Of a DNA stretch of 64,000 nucleotides, positions 9,673 through 17,729 are shown piece by piece. Numbering within the stretch: position 1 is the stretch's first letter; each line of letters starts with the position of its first letter. The DNA comes from Eubacteriales bacterium. GTDB taxonomy: Bacteria > Bacillota > Clostridia > Lachnospirales > Lachnospiraceae. The notes beneath the pieces were generated by a model, which did no database searches, was not told the DNA's origin, and was given only the letters and a program-made list of their open reading frames with translations. The DNA lies in contig JAUNGT010000002.1 in the NCBI GenBank assembly GCA_030524455.1, forward strand, positions 115,508 through 179,507, in the 5' to 3' direction. The position numbers were made by a program, and so were the translations under genes.

Positions 9673-10368
9673 TTACGCCGCGTTCATCAACGCGATCACT
9701 TCGTCGGGCAAGGGAAGGCGAGGCTCTGCGCCGTCCGTTCCATCTTCTGTTGTGGGATCTTTTCCGTACAGAATCTCTTCCAAAGCAGCCATCTTTGCCG
9801 CGTCGACCTTCGTGGAATCGAACATAAGGCAAGCGGTCGGCTTAAGTTTCTTTCCTTCGAGAACTGTGGAAATCGCCACCGGAGTGGTGCTCAGCTCCCA
9901 GGAGAATGTGGCCGCTTCCGGACTGTCATTTACTGTGGAATGCGCCTTTTCCGAAGGAGCTGCTTTCGCACCATAAATGAGATACAGCTTGTATCCGTAC
10001 TCTTCTCCCTCTACGTCATTGCCGTAAATGGTTCTATAGCAAAAGCCAAACATTTTGCGATTCTGCTGTCCGGCATAAACACCCGGAGCAATCTCGGCAG
10101 ACCCGTCGCACTCTGCGAATTCATCCGGATAGGTATACGCCTCGATAGTCGCCGCATAATCCTCTGCGGAAATAAGATTCAGATATTTGATGTTATCCGC
10201 ATAAACAGGGGTTGCTTCTGCGCCCGACGGACTTTCGGTAACCGAACTGAGTCCGTTCCACGCAACTCCTTTATTGTATGTTCCATCCGGCTGAATCGGA
10301 TACAGTACGCCGTTAGATACGCCTGTTTCATAAGTTCTTTCTCCGGTGTTGTCCCAAGTAAGTTTCAT
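9673..10368 (-). CDS. Major tail tube protein (phi13-type)
   Basis: 231 residues, start at 10368 with GGAGG seven bases upstream. The pattern WDNTGERTYETGVSNG near the N-terminus, the AWNGLSSVTESPSGAEATP block and the FGFCYRTIYGND segment are characteristic of the phi13-family major tail protein, which polymerises into the tube through which DNA passes. The acidic and proline-rich C-terminal tail (DPTTEDGTDGAEPRLPLPDE) is usual for this family. Gene order (connectors before, chaperones and tape measure after) agrees. Confidence 0.92.
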   Translation of the reverse strand: MKLTWDNTGERTYETGVSNGVLYPIQPDGTYNKGVAWNGLSSVTESPSGAEATPVYADNIKYLNLISAEDYAATIEAYTYPDEFAECDGSAEIAPGVYAGQQNRKMFGFCYRTIYGNDVEGEEYGYKLYLIYGAKAAPSEKAHSTVNDSPEAATFSWELSTTPVAISTVLEGKKLKPTACLMFDSTKVDAAKMAALEEILYGKDPTTEDGTDGAEPRLPLPDEVIALMNAA

Positions 10369-10379
10369 TTAAATACCTC

Positions 10380-10688
10380 CTAAAAATGAAGCAGAAAAAC
10401 GTCATGATTTAAATTGCTGGATTTATAATGCCGGTTATACCGAATTGTTGGAAGTAAAGAAAGTTTCCGAACGACTTCACTATCCGGATCCGGATCTATC
10501 ACTGTAATGGAATAAACGTATGATTGTCCGTATACAAGATTGTCCGCGAACGTATTCTGAATGTCGTTCCTGGAATAAACAATCGCCGGATAAGACATTT
10601 TAATCGTTTCCGGCGGTTGAAAATACACATGATCACTTCCCAACAATTGACAAAGAATATCATGCAGTTTCAATCGATGATCCGCCAT
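10380..10688 (-). CDS. Putative tail terminator / minor tail protein
   Basis: 102 residues from ATG 10688, chosen over an upstream TTG because GGAGG sits eight bases before it. The protein begins MADHRLKLHDILCQLLGSD and contains YFQPPETIKMSYPAIVY and YSITVIDPDPDS, a beta-rich layout typical of small tail-completion (lambda gpU-like) proteins. Position directly before the major tail gene supports this. Its 5' end overlaps the preceding gene by 29 bases. The function call is by family resemblance and order. Confidence 0.6.
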   Translation of the reverse strand: MADHRLKLHDILCQLLGSDHVYFQPPETIKMSYPAIVYSRNDIQNTFADNLVYGQSYVYSITVIDPDPDSEVVRKLSLLPTIRYNRHYKSSNLNHDVFLLHF

Positions 10689-10995
10689 TGTATATTCCTC
10701 CAATTGTCAGAATCAAACGAGGATATTTCACCTCTACCGTTATAATTTTCCATCTTGCTTCCATAAATTCGATATACCGCATCGCATGAAAATTTCGATA
10801 GGCATATGGGTCGGCCAGTATACTGATCTGATTGGAAATATTGACATTATCATTTACCTGATCTGATGTTTGAAGCTGCCTTGTATCCCGAATCAAATCG
10901 CCTGAGTACATACGCTCAGAAATTTTCTCTGTCCACACGCCAGGAGAAGTTTCTTCTGTTTCTGCATAACCGACCGCCCCATAAAATTTTGCCAT
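10660..10995 (-). CDS. Conserved head-tail connector-type protein
   Basis: 111 residues starting MAKFYGAVGYAETEETSPG at ATG 10995, with AAAGGA upstream in a leader shared with other structural genes here. The YAETEETSPGVWTEKI and RMYSGDL segments and the central DNVNISNQISILADP stretch mark a family common in Firmicutes phages between capsid and tail genes. Such proteins usually act as head-tail adaptors or stoppers. No catalytic residues are visible. The exact role is inferred from gene order. Confidence 0.6.
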   Translation of the reverse strand: MAKFYGAVGYAETEETSPGVWTEKISERMYSGDLIRDTRQLQTSDQVNDNVNISNQISILADPYAYRNFHAMRYIEFMEARWKIITVEVKYPRLILTIGGIYNGGSSIETA

Positions 10996-11008
10996 TTTGA
11001 ATTTTCCT

Positions 11009-11407
11009 TTACTTTTCTTTGAGAACCAATCCAGAAAGCCTGTAAGTCCGAGACTTAACACCATTTGCGCCTTCTACTGTAACTTTAATCTTTTGGTTAT
11101 CTTTGTCGCTGATGCGAAATACAAAGACACGATCACTGTCCAACGTTACCGGCCCCTTTCCAGAAAGGCTACCGATTAACTCAACCGTAATTGTCGCGTT
11201 CTGCTCATCCGGATCGACCCGCATAACGATATAGTTTCCCGACTGTTCCTCTGGGTTTGACCCATTAAAACCGGTATATCCGGTAACATACTTTAATGTT
11301 CCGGTAATCGCTTCTTCGCCTACAGCGACATTCTCCTGCAGTTCTTCAACTGTTTTCCCGAGCACATCGGCTTCTCCGTCTTCGGGAGTGATCGAGAAGC
11401 CGGTTAA
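11009..11407 (-). CDS. Capsid C-terminal extension domain reached by -1 frameshift
   Basis: 132 codons open in the -1 frame immediately after the capsid ORF slippery site. There is no convincing start of its own. The nearest ATG (11473) lies inside the capsid gene, and the residues it would add only mirror the capsid frame. After a shift the junction reads VTVNP-LTGFSITPEDG. The domain is beta-rich (GTLKYVTGYTGF, ATITVELIGSLSG, VFVFRISDKDNQ), like surface or decoration domains added to a minority of capsid subunits. A separate gene starting at 11473 (GGAG five bases upstream) is the alternative. Confidence 0.65.
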   Translation of the reverse strand, partial: LTGFSITPEDGEADVLGKTVEELQENVAVGEEAITGTLKYVTGYTGFNGSNPEEQSGNYIVMRVDPDEQNATITVELIGSLSGKGPVTLDSDRVFVFRISDKDNQKIKVTVEGANGVKSRTYRLSGLVLKEK

Positions 11408-11413
11408 GGGTTT
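11368..11413 (-). promoter_or_regulatory. -1 programmed frameshift signal in the capsid gene
   Basis: In the capsid frame the last codons are GTA-AAC-CCT-TAA. Bases 11413 to 11407 read A-AAC-CCT, a perfect X-XXY-YYZ slippery heptamer, directly followed by the TAA stop. Four bases further, a 9-bp perfect stem (CGGCTTCTC, 11402-11394, with GAGAAGCCG, 11376-11368) encloses a 17-base loop. Heptamer, short spacer and downstream hairpin are the textbook parts of a bacterial -1 shift signal. The frame entered is open for 132 codons. Confidence 0.75.
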
Positions 11414-13239
11414 ACCGTTACATCTTCCTCGATCGCAATCGCAGAATACACTCTGGTCAGGGCACCGGAACATCTGGTCTCCAACAGAGATTTCTCCTGG
11501 TTAAAGTCGATATCGAACTGCGTAAAGTGGGTCACTTCGCCGCCCTTTGTTGCACCCAGGGAATAATCGTTCAGATTCGTGATAATGGCCAGCAGCTTCT
11601 TGGTCTTATTGTCCGCAGTCTTGCGGGTCTTTCCCTCAAACTGCTCCACCGTCAGAATCTCACCCACGTTGAAAGCAGAAGCCAGCTCCTCTTTGGTGGC
11701 ATAGATTCTTCTGCCGTTAATGTCGCGCGCAAGCAGCATCACATTGAGCATATGCGGCGTGAGGTACATATCCGGCGTACCGGTACCCTTGTAGTGTTCC
11801 CTTGCATACAGAACCGCATTGATCATCGCCTCAGCCAGGACGTAATTTTCTCCGAAATTTGCCCCGGTATTGCTGCCCTGAAGCTCTTTCCGCGCAGCTG
11901 CGATATCCAGATCTGCATGAATTGTATACAGATCGTCGTCTGTCCAGATTGGTCTGATCTTGTCCGGATCAATCTTACCCTCATCGCCTTCCTCACGACC
12001 ATCGCCAAGCATCATGGCAACCGCCAGTTCCTCATTGAGCATCAGACGATCGATATCATACAGGTACTTTACATAATCGAAATCCGTGATGTCCACGATG
12101 TCATCACGATGCAGTGCGTTTTTCACATAAACGGTCTGCGGATCGGTGGTCCTGCGAACCAGCTTGAAGTTGCCGGCCAGCTTCTTCTCTTTCCCTTTCT
12201 GGTAACCCTTTGCTCGCAGCGTATCGATATTGCGAATATCTGTCTGACTGGTCCTGATTCGAGAGATCGGACTCTTATGCACCTTTCTCATGACATTCGT
12301 AATCCAGCCCTGATCATTGGTAATCAACTCCGGTGCGCCAGGGCGAACTTCCTGATACTCCGGGAACAGATTGGTTACATTTCCCTCTCCGGTCTGCACA
12401 AATCCGCCGCTGACTGCGTCGTGCTGAAGGCCGTTATCCTCCGCATAAATCTGGAGTGCTGTCTGAAAGCTGCCGATCTGGCTGCTTTTTGCCATTTTCA
12501 TAACAGTCTCCTGATCGCTGTGAGAAAGAACATTGCTGTTTTCTCTGGGATCGCCATCAAATACATTGTGTTTCATGGTCTTTTTTCCTCCTTCGGTAAC
12601 TTTGTCCTCATCGTCTTCTTTGTCCTCGCCGCCATCGTCGCCTTCCAAAGCGGCTCCAAGAATTGCATATACCGCTGTTTTCTGCGTTTCTGTCAACGAG
12701 TCCATGATCTCTTTGAGCGTCTTGTTTTTGTCATCCTCTACCGTTTTTTCGTTTTCCTTCGCCATTTTTTTCTCCTCTGTCGTATCTGAATGGAACAAAG
12801 AAAGCGGTTCTCCACTGTAAATTACAGCGGAATCCCCCGTTTCTTCTCCGTGCGCCATGATCTGTTCAATGAATGCTCCTGGATTTGCAGAAGCGAGAAC
12901 AAGGCTCACCTCGCGTATAACTCCGTGAAGTACGTTTCCGCCCTGCTGCGTTAATTTATTTGCACAGATGGACAAACCTGTTACATCGCCATTGAGAACC
13001 AGGGCTTTTGCGTTTTGTCCGCTCGCTGTATCATTAAAACTGCAATAGGCATAAACGCCGTCCTCCCTATTTTCCAAAAGAGCGTGTCCCAGCACATTGT
13101 CTACGGAATTGTGCTGATGGTTCCAAACCAGGGGACAAGTCTTACCATCATCATCCTTGAATGCGTCGCGTCGGATTGTTCGTCCGTCACTGCACACAAG
13201 GTCATTTCTTGTGGCCCAGCCACTGAAGTCATAATCCAT
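11404..13239 (-). CDS. Prohead protease - scaffold - major capsid fusion (HK97 type)
   Basis: 611 residues from ATG 13239 (GGAGG upstream; the start overlaps the portal stop). Residues 1-150 are an HK97-family prohead protease: WNHQHN (H41), GLSICA (S90) and REVSLV (E110) fit the His-Ser-Glu triad. Residues about 159-221 are charged and helix-rich (EDDKNKTLKEIMDSL, then an acidic Gly/Asp/Glu run), as expected of a delta/scaffold domain. Residues 222-611 are the major capsid protein. Two internal starts, at residues 159 and 222, have strong Shine-Dalgarno sites, so the fused protein and shorter capsid products may both be made. The ORF ends at a -1 slippery site. Confidence 0.85.
   Translation of the reverse strand: MDYDFSGWATRNDLVCSDGRTIRRDAFKDDDGKTCPLVWNHQHNSVDNVLGHALLENREDGVYAYCSFNDTASGQNAKALVLNGDVTGLSICANKLTQQGGNVLHGVIREVSLVLASANPGAFIEQIMAHGEETGDSAVIYSGEPLSLFHSDTTEEKKMAKENEKTVEDDKNKTLKEIMDSLTETQKTAVYAILGAALEGDDGGEDKEDDEDKVTEGGKKTMKHNVFDGDPRENSNVLSHSDQETVMKMAKSSQIGSFQTALQIYAEDNGLQHDAVSGGFVQTGEGNVTNLFPEYQEVRPGAPELITNDQGWITNVMRKVHKSPISRIRTSQTDIRNIDTLRAKGYQKGKEKKLAGNFKLVRRTTDPQTVYVKNALHRDDIVDITDFDYVKYLYDIDRLMLNEELAVAMMLGDGREEGDEGKIDPDKIRPIWTDDDLYTIHADLDIAAARKELQGSNTGANFGENYVLAEAMINAVLYAREHYKGTGTPDMYLTPHMLNVMLLARDINGRRIYATKEELASAFNVGEILTVEQFEGKTRKTADNKTKKLLAIITNLNDYSLGATKGGEVTHFTQFDIDFNQEKSLLETRCSGALTRVYSAIAIEEDVTVNP
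12574..12593 (-). promoter_or_regulatory. Internal ribosome binding site and ATG (capsid start)
   Basis: AAGGAGG (12593-12587) lies ten bases before in-frame ATG 12576. Initiation here would give a 390-residue capsid protein (MKHNVFDGDPREN...), or 522 residues after the -1 shift. Confidence 0.55.
12763..12777 (-). promoter_or_regulatory. Internal ribosome binding site and ATG (scaffold-capsid start)
   Basis: Inside the capsid ORF, GAGGAG (12777-12772) lies six bases before ATG 12765, in frame. Initiation here would give a scaffold plus capsid protein without the protease (MAKENEKTVEDD...). Confidence 0.55.
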
Positions 13240-14497
13240 TTTGAATTTTTTCCTCCGTTTTTTCTTCTTTAACGCTTCCTCCGTCATCGTCGACCATGCC
13301 ATTTACGTTTGACTCCGGCTTTGTGATATTGCTGTTTCGCAATTCATCAGCCTTCTTATCCTTAGACGGCTTCATCCCGATCCCCTGTCGTATTTCATTG
13401 GAAGTCATGATTTCGTTTCTCGTAAATTTGTCAGCGATTTCTGCAATGGAATTAACCGGAACGAGTTTGAAGGGGTCTCTAAAGAACAAAATCGACTGCA
13501 ATTGGGTTCTGGCCGTTTTGGTCAGGAACTTTCTCTTCATCTCGTCGACGATCGCCGAAAGAATCGGTTCGATCATTCGGTTCATATAATTGAGCATTGT
13601 TGCTTCGTCTGCGGTACCATCCAGGATGCTCTGCGTTATACCCAACTGGCTGAACAGCATACTCGTCAGGTATTCGATTTGCTTCATCAGATTGTTATCC
13701 ACAGATCGATTCAACTGCACAATTCTTTCGGTTCCATCTGCATAAGCGACGCCGAACTTGGAATGCGAAAGCTGATACTCCAAATCCTTCCGTCTGGTTT
13801 CCGCCCGTTGTTTCAACGCTGGAGACCGAACGGAATACGGTAACTGGATAATTAGATCCAACTTCCCGGAACTGCTTTGTTCATCGATGGCATCCAAAAT
13901 ATTCAGCTTTCGAATCAAACGCTGTAAAGTGCTGTTTGGTTCGTTCATGATCGAATAAAAGGGATTCTCTATAATCGCCACGGTTTTCTTTGGGAGACGG
14001 ATATCCTCTTTCATACCGGTTCGATCATTGTAAAGCCGTACGCCTATGTCATCCGGGTACCATTGAATAATCTTGCCGACTCGCATGGTGTGTATTTCGT
14101 ATGAACTGGATTCTGCCGGATCGAAGGTGGTGTCTACCGGAACAATCGCGACGCAGCCCTCATCCAGCAACGACATCACAACATCCTGCAAAAACGCTCT
14201 TCCGGTTTGATCCTTATTCGCTTCTGTATTCAGGCATTCATTCAGTCCAGAAGAAATGACGCCAAGGAAACGGTTATCATTATCCAATCGACAATGACAA
14301 ATATCGATAGAGGAAGCATCAATGGCGACCCGGTTATAGATCGATGTGATGATCGATCGTTCATTTCCACGGGTAAGCCGAATTCGATCCGGACGGACAG
14401 AATAGCCCGGACCAGAATTGTAATAACCTCCCGTAGGATCTCTGTTTAAAAAAGCATTCCAGGCGTGTTGAAGCCTGGAACCAAACGAAATTCCCAT
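13229..14497 (-). CDS. Portal protein (HK97 family)
   Basis: 422 residues from ATG 14497, which has GGAGG and the shared AAAATTCAAA leader. Portals form the dodecameric ring at the capsid vertex and dock the terminase. The N-terminus (FLNRDPTGGYYNSG, then RNVA-like NRVAIDASSIDICH), the central FYSIMNEPNSTLQRLIRKL segment and the MLFSQLGITQSILDGTADE block near residue 310 match the HK97 portal family. The Lys/Glu-rich C-terminus overlaps the protease-capsid start by 11 bases, suggesting coupled translation. Confidence 0.93.
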   Translation of the reverse strand: MGISFGSRLQHAWNAFLNRDPTGGYYNSGPGYSVRPDRIRLTRGNERSIITSIYNRVAIDASSIDICHCRLDNDNRFLGVISSGLNECLNTEANKDQTGRAFLQDVVMSLLDEGCVAIVPVDTTFDPAESSSYEIHTMRVGKIIQWYPDDIGVRLYNDRTGMKEDIRLPKKTVAIIENPFYSIMNEPNSTLQRLIRKLNILDAIDEQSSSGKLDLIIQLPYSVRSPALKQRAETRRKDLEYQLSHSKFGVAYADGTERIVQLNRSVDNNLMKQIEYLTSMLFSQLGITQSILDGTADEATMLNYMNRMIEPILSAIVDEMKRKFLTKTARTQLQSILFFRDPFKLVPVNSIAEIADKFTRNEIMTSNEIRQGIGMKPSKDKKADELRNSNITKPESNVNGMVDDDGGSVKEEKTEEKIQNGL

Positions 14498-14513
14498 TTT
14501 GAATTTTCCTCCT

Positions 14514-16259
14514 CTAATCAAAGGCCTCCCGATTTGCTTTGTAAGCAATATATGCATCCATTGTAGCTGCTACCGGGTCAATCTTTTGTTCATAGCGTTT
14601 CTTCAGTAATTTACGGTTACCATTGGTATCTTCGAGCGTAATACAGTTACCCATTGCAAATGACATGATTTCTTCGTCAAACAGAAGCATTCGATCTTCG
14701 GAAAACTTTTTCAGTTCGCCAAGAGGGACGGATTCTGTTTTTGCTCCCTGAATTACCTTTACCACGCCGAATTCCCCATTTTCGTCACACCATCTTTTTA
14801 CAAATTCCTGCGCGCCATAAGGATCGTATCCGAAACAACGAACGTCATATCCTCGTTCGATTATGTGTGCGTCCAAATCTTCGTAAACCTGAATCAGATC
14901 CAATACAGTCCCCTCCATGATAATGAGGCTGCCTTCATTGATAAATTGGTCGTACTTTGCCCTCATTGCGCCGGGTAATTTCATAAGAGTACGCGATGTA
15001 ATATAGCTTCTTGTCTTTATACCGAAACATCCATTGGACAGGGGAAAGAGAAACGCAAAGGCACAGAAATCATCTCCCTGAGACAGATCTCCTCCAAGCG
15101 AGCACGGCATTTGCCAGTAGTTCCTTTTTTTATGCGGCAATGTCTCTTCGTATGTAAAATAATAAGTGTATCCCTCCATGGGAATCCCGAAACGCTTTGC
15201 AAGAATGTCGTTGCGGACAGCCGGATTATTTTCAGCTCTTTCAACGTCTCTTTGATACGCCTCGTAACTGACTGTCTTTCCGATATTGGGGTTTGCTTTT
15301 ATCCACATCTCCGGACAAGCAACCTCGTCCACCGAATCCAACTTGTAATACCAAATGGAAATATGAGGAGCTGAATATTCGCCCCGAAGAATTTTCATCA
15401 ACTCCATTTTGACGGTATCCCCACTGCCGTTACGAACTGTCCCCTCGGAGCTGATGGCAACAATCAAAAAATCCTCCAACTTGGAAGCTCCCTGTTCGAT
15501 CGCGCCTACCGGATCCTCTCGGATATCGCCGGATAACCATTCATCCACGGTAGATACCTTTGGTCTTAGTCCCTGAAGTTTATCAATTGACATGGGGCGA
15601 ATTTCTAGCAGGGAACCGGTCAGAAAATTTTCGATTCCCTTTTTAGTCGGTGACAATTTCACACGTTCAGCTTTAGAACCGGTCGTATTCTGAAGGGAAC
15701 CTTCCGTTAAAAAACCGAATAACGGCCCACGCGATCTGGTGATGGCAGTTCGTATCGGGGAAATTATTTCTTCTGCCTGCCGCATGGTTGGTGCAGTTGT
15801 GATCTGATGGGTTGTCTCCGTATCAACGTTCAAAAAATAATCCTGGATACAAGAGCCATACATAGATTTTGCAGCACCTCTCGCTACAATTAAATATTGT
15901 TTTGTTGTGAGTCGATGAAGCACCGATTTTCTGACGTAACGACCGCCATACCCGTCTGGATTCGGTCTATACACTGTTTTTTCTTCGAAATAGTACCAGC
16001 CAAAAATTTGTTCCGCCCATAATTTGAAAGAATCCAAAAGATGTAAATCATCGCCGTTGGTAAGGGTTAATTCGTCTTCGCAAAAAGAAATAAATCCCTC
16101 GACCTTTTGTTCGTCGTAATAATATCCGGGATGAGCAATGAGCTTATCGATCCGATACATTTCCATCTCGATTTCTTTACATATTGGAATTTCTCCACGC
16201 ATTACGGCATCTCGAAACATGCCGTAGTATTTCGGAACAGCCGTGTTCGATAATGCCAT
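14514..16259 (-). CDS. Terminase large subunit (TerL)
   Basis: 581 residues. It is the DNA-packaging motor and nuclease. The ATPase part has a Walker A-like ARGAAKS (126-132) after an LTTKQYLIV strand, and a Walker B VSTVDEW (236-242). The RNase H-like nuclease part begins with GGDLSQGDD near residue 390 and ends with a KIDPVAATMDAYIAY segment, supplying the metal-binding aspartates. Start ATG 16259 has GAGGTG upstream. It is followed by portal, and preceded by a terminator and one copy of the 29-bp element, so it probably begins a late operon. Confidence 0.95.
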   Translation of the reverse strand: MALSNTAVPKYYGMFRDAVMRGEIPICKEIEMEMYRIDKLIAHPGYYYDEQKVEGFISFCEDELTLTNGDDLHLLDSFKLWAEQIFGWYYFEEKTVYRPNPDGYGGRYVRKSVLHRLTTKQYLIVARGAAKSMYGSCIQDYFLNVDTETTHQITTAPTMRQAEEIISPIRTAITRSRGPLFGFLTEGSLQNTTGSKAERVKLSPTKKGIENFLTGSLLEIRPMSIDKLQGLRPKVSTVDEWLSGDIREDPVGAIEQGASKLEDFLIVAISSEGTVRNGSGDTVKMELMKILRGEYSAPHISIWYYKLDSVDEVACPEMWIKANPNIGKTVSYEAYQRDVERAENNPAVRNDILAKRFGIPMEGYTYYFTYEETLPHKKRNYWQMPCSLGGDLSQGDDFCAFAFLFPLSNGCFGIKTRSYITSRTLMKLPGAMRAKYDQFINEGSLIIMEGTVLDLIQVYEDLDAHIIERGYDVRCFGYDPYGAQEFVKRWCDENGEFGVVKVIQGAKTESVPLGELKKFSEDRMLLFDEEIMSFAMGNCITLEDTNGNRKLLKKRYEQKIDPVAATMDAYIAYKANREAFD

Positions 16260-16281
16260 ACATACACCTCAATTTTTGCGC

Positions 16282-16312
16282 AAAAGAAAAGAGACCGTGT
16301 GGTCACAGTCTC
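16282..16312 (-). terminator. Intrinsic terminator before TerL
   Basis: On the minus strand a 9-bp stem (GAGACTGTG with CACGGTCTC, one G-U pair) and a four-base loop are followed by TTTTCTTTTG. It lies between the 29-bp element (16337-16365) and the TerL start. Confidence 0.7.
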
Positions 16313-16336
16313 GTTCTGCATTTTCTATTCCTTTCT

Positions 16337-16365
16337 CTTCATAAAAGGGCATGTTTTTTTCGCGT
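16337..16365 (-). promoter_or_regulatory. 29-bp repeated phage element, copy 1 (upstream of TerL)
   Basis: Minus-strand match to block CGCRAAAWWWACA, five variable bases, block TWTTATGAA. It shares a 34-base exact run (16331-16364) with copy 2 at 23142-23175. It lies in the gap after the HIRAN gene, followed by a hairpin terminator and then TerL. Promoter or control function is inferred from recurrence. Confidence 0.6.
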
Positions 16366-16385
16366 AGTAAACAAGGGAATCGCGC

Positions 16386-17096
16386 TTATAAACTTTGGTT
16401 TGATTGAGAATTTAGAATTTCGAATGTTGCTTTGATACACTCGTCACAACTATTTTCTTTATCAATCTTCTCTACAAAACATCTTCCAATCCTATTTTCG
16501 TCAATGAATTTAACAAAAGCTTCGGAATAATATCTCGGAATGTATCCCACCGTATGCTGTTGCTTATTAACTAATCTTACTGCGTTTTTATCATGAAGAT
16601 TGTTTTCATGGATCAGGAAAATTTCATCGCCTTCTTCAATTGGTATCGCTTTATCGCATTCCCGTCCCTCGCACCCTAAATAATGTCGCGCACCAGCAAC
16701 AAAAAAAGTTTTTCTAAATGCTCCTTTAATGTCTAAAATAGGATCTATAAAATGTAAATTGTCAATGGGCAATCGAGCTCCGCTTCTTTTCAAAAGTTCA
16801 TATGAATTATATTCTTCCAAACCATATTTCTCCAGAATCTTCTGAATATCTTTCCGTTTCTTATCCGGAAGCCTGCTGGAAAACACCGGAAATAGTTCAT
16901 CACATTCATATGTTCTGTCTAGATCCTCAAAAGAGACTAACAATGTGAAGCCCTCTTTTTTTGCCTCTTCTATTTCTTCACAATATTGAAATTCATATTT
17001 TCCGTTTTTGATAAGTTGTCCGACAATATATTGTCTCCTGTTTGTGGGACACTTCCAAATTAAATACAGATAATCCTTGCCGTTTCTAATTGACAT
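16386..17096 (-). CDS. HIRAN-domain protein
   Basis: 236 residues. Residues about 130-200 (FFVAGARHYLG, then AIPIEEGDEIFLIHENNLHDKNAV..V and VGYIPRYYSE) match the HIRAN domain, a small DNA-end or stalled-fork binding fold found alone in phages and fused to helicases and nucleases. The N-terminal 120 residues (LYLIWKCPTNRRQYIVGQL, SFEDLDRTYECDELFPVF) resemble the front part of HipA-like proteins that often precede HIRAN. Its place between packaging genes is unusual, and it could be an accessory (moron) gene or act on packaged DNA ends. Confidence 0.7.
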   Translation of the reverse strand: MSIRNGKDYLYLIWKCPTNRRQYIVGQLIKNGKYEFQYCEEIEEAKKEGFTLLVSFEDLDRTYECDELFPVFSSRLPDKKRKDIQKILEKYGLEEYNSYELLKRSGARLPIDNLHFIDPILDIKGAFRKTFFVAGARHYLGCEGRECDKAIPIEEGDEIFLIHENNLHDKNAVRLVNKQQHTVGYIPRYYSEAFVKFIDENRIGRCFVEKIDKENSCDECIKATFEILNSQSNQSL

Positions 17097-17196
17097 GTTG
17101 TTCGTCCTTTCCGAAATAAACTTCTTTCAGCATTTTATCAACTCGTTCTTCTGTTATCATACAGATTATTCTGTCGGCAAAGCCGAAGTTAAACAA
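17086..17196 (-). CDS. Possible small protein upstream of the HIRAN gene
   Basis: 36 codons from TTG 17196 with AAAAGGA upstream; a shorter start at an internal ATG is possible. The frame ends 11 bases inside the HIRAN gene, so it may serve translational coupling. The sequence (ICMITEERVDKMLKEVYFG) is a short amphipathic helix with no recognisable family. It fills an otherwise empty 119-base gap, but coding is uncertain. Confidence 0.3.
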   Translation of the reverse strand: MFNFGFADRIICMITEERVDKMLKEVYFGKDEQHVN

Positions 17197-17215
17197 TTTT
17201 AATTCCTTTTCCAGA

Positions 17216-17728
17216 TTACCCCTTCAGCTCCTTGATCGCCAGGGCAATCCCCAAGGCAGAACTACCAACTGCTAAAGTGCTTCCCGCAACTTCTAAAATA
17301 TTGGAAACTCGCTGTCTCCCTTTGGAAATCGCCGGGGCACTCTCTTCTCCAAAAAGCTTGTTATACTGCTGTTCCAAAAGCTCTCGATTAATCCGGTCAC
17401 GCATTTCTTTGTCTGTCAGCTTCGACAAATCCATCTTTTTTCTGACCGGCTTCGGGCGAGAGCTCTGTTCAATGTCTTTGGCGCGCCGTATCAGGTCAGT
17501 TCCGCTGTCTACGGTTCTCTTAGACCGTTCGAGATCTTCTTTCGACCAACGTTTTGGATCCGGTTTGCTGACATCGATACGATTATCTTTCTTCCGAGAA
17601 GCGTTTTCTCGAACATCGCGGTCATACCGTTTTTTTCCCTGCGCCGTGAGACTTCCATCCTTGTTCTGATATCGGCGAACGCCCCATTTCATTCCAAGCA
17701 CGCCGTGATGATATAAAGTATGTTCCAT
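17216..17728 (-). CDS. Small virion-type protein with HHGVLGMKWGVRR motif
   Basis: 170 residues from ATG 17728 (AAGGAG seven bases upstream). Residues 7-19 carry HHGVLGMKWGVRR, followed by YQNKDGSLTAQGKKRY, a sequence widespread in head-region proteins of Firmicutes phages. The middle is highly charged (Arg/Lys/Asp), and the last 28 residues form a hydrophobic Ala/Gly-rich segment (TLAVGSSALGIALAI) that could insert in a membrane. The role is unknown. Position among packaging and connector genes suggests a minor virion or injected protein. The same motif occurs in two other proteins of this phage. Confidence 0.65.
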   Translation of the reverse strand: MEHTLYHHGVLGMKWGVRRYQNKDGSLTAQGKKRYDRDVRENASRKKDNRIDVSKPDPKRWSKEDLERSKRTVDSGTDLIRRAKDIEQSSRPKPVRKKMDLSKLTDKEMRDRINRELLEQQYNKLFGEESAPAISKGRQRVSNILEVAGSTLAVGSSALGIALAIKELKG

Positions 17729-17729
17729 G

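Noticed and set aside
11527..12789. A 420-residue plus-strand frame opposite the capsid gene
   Set aside because: Antisense shadow of a clearly recognised capsid fusion; no promoter or family.
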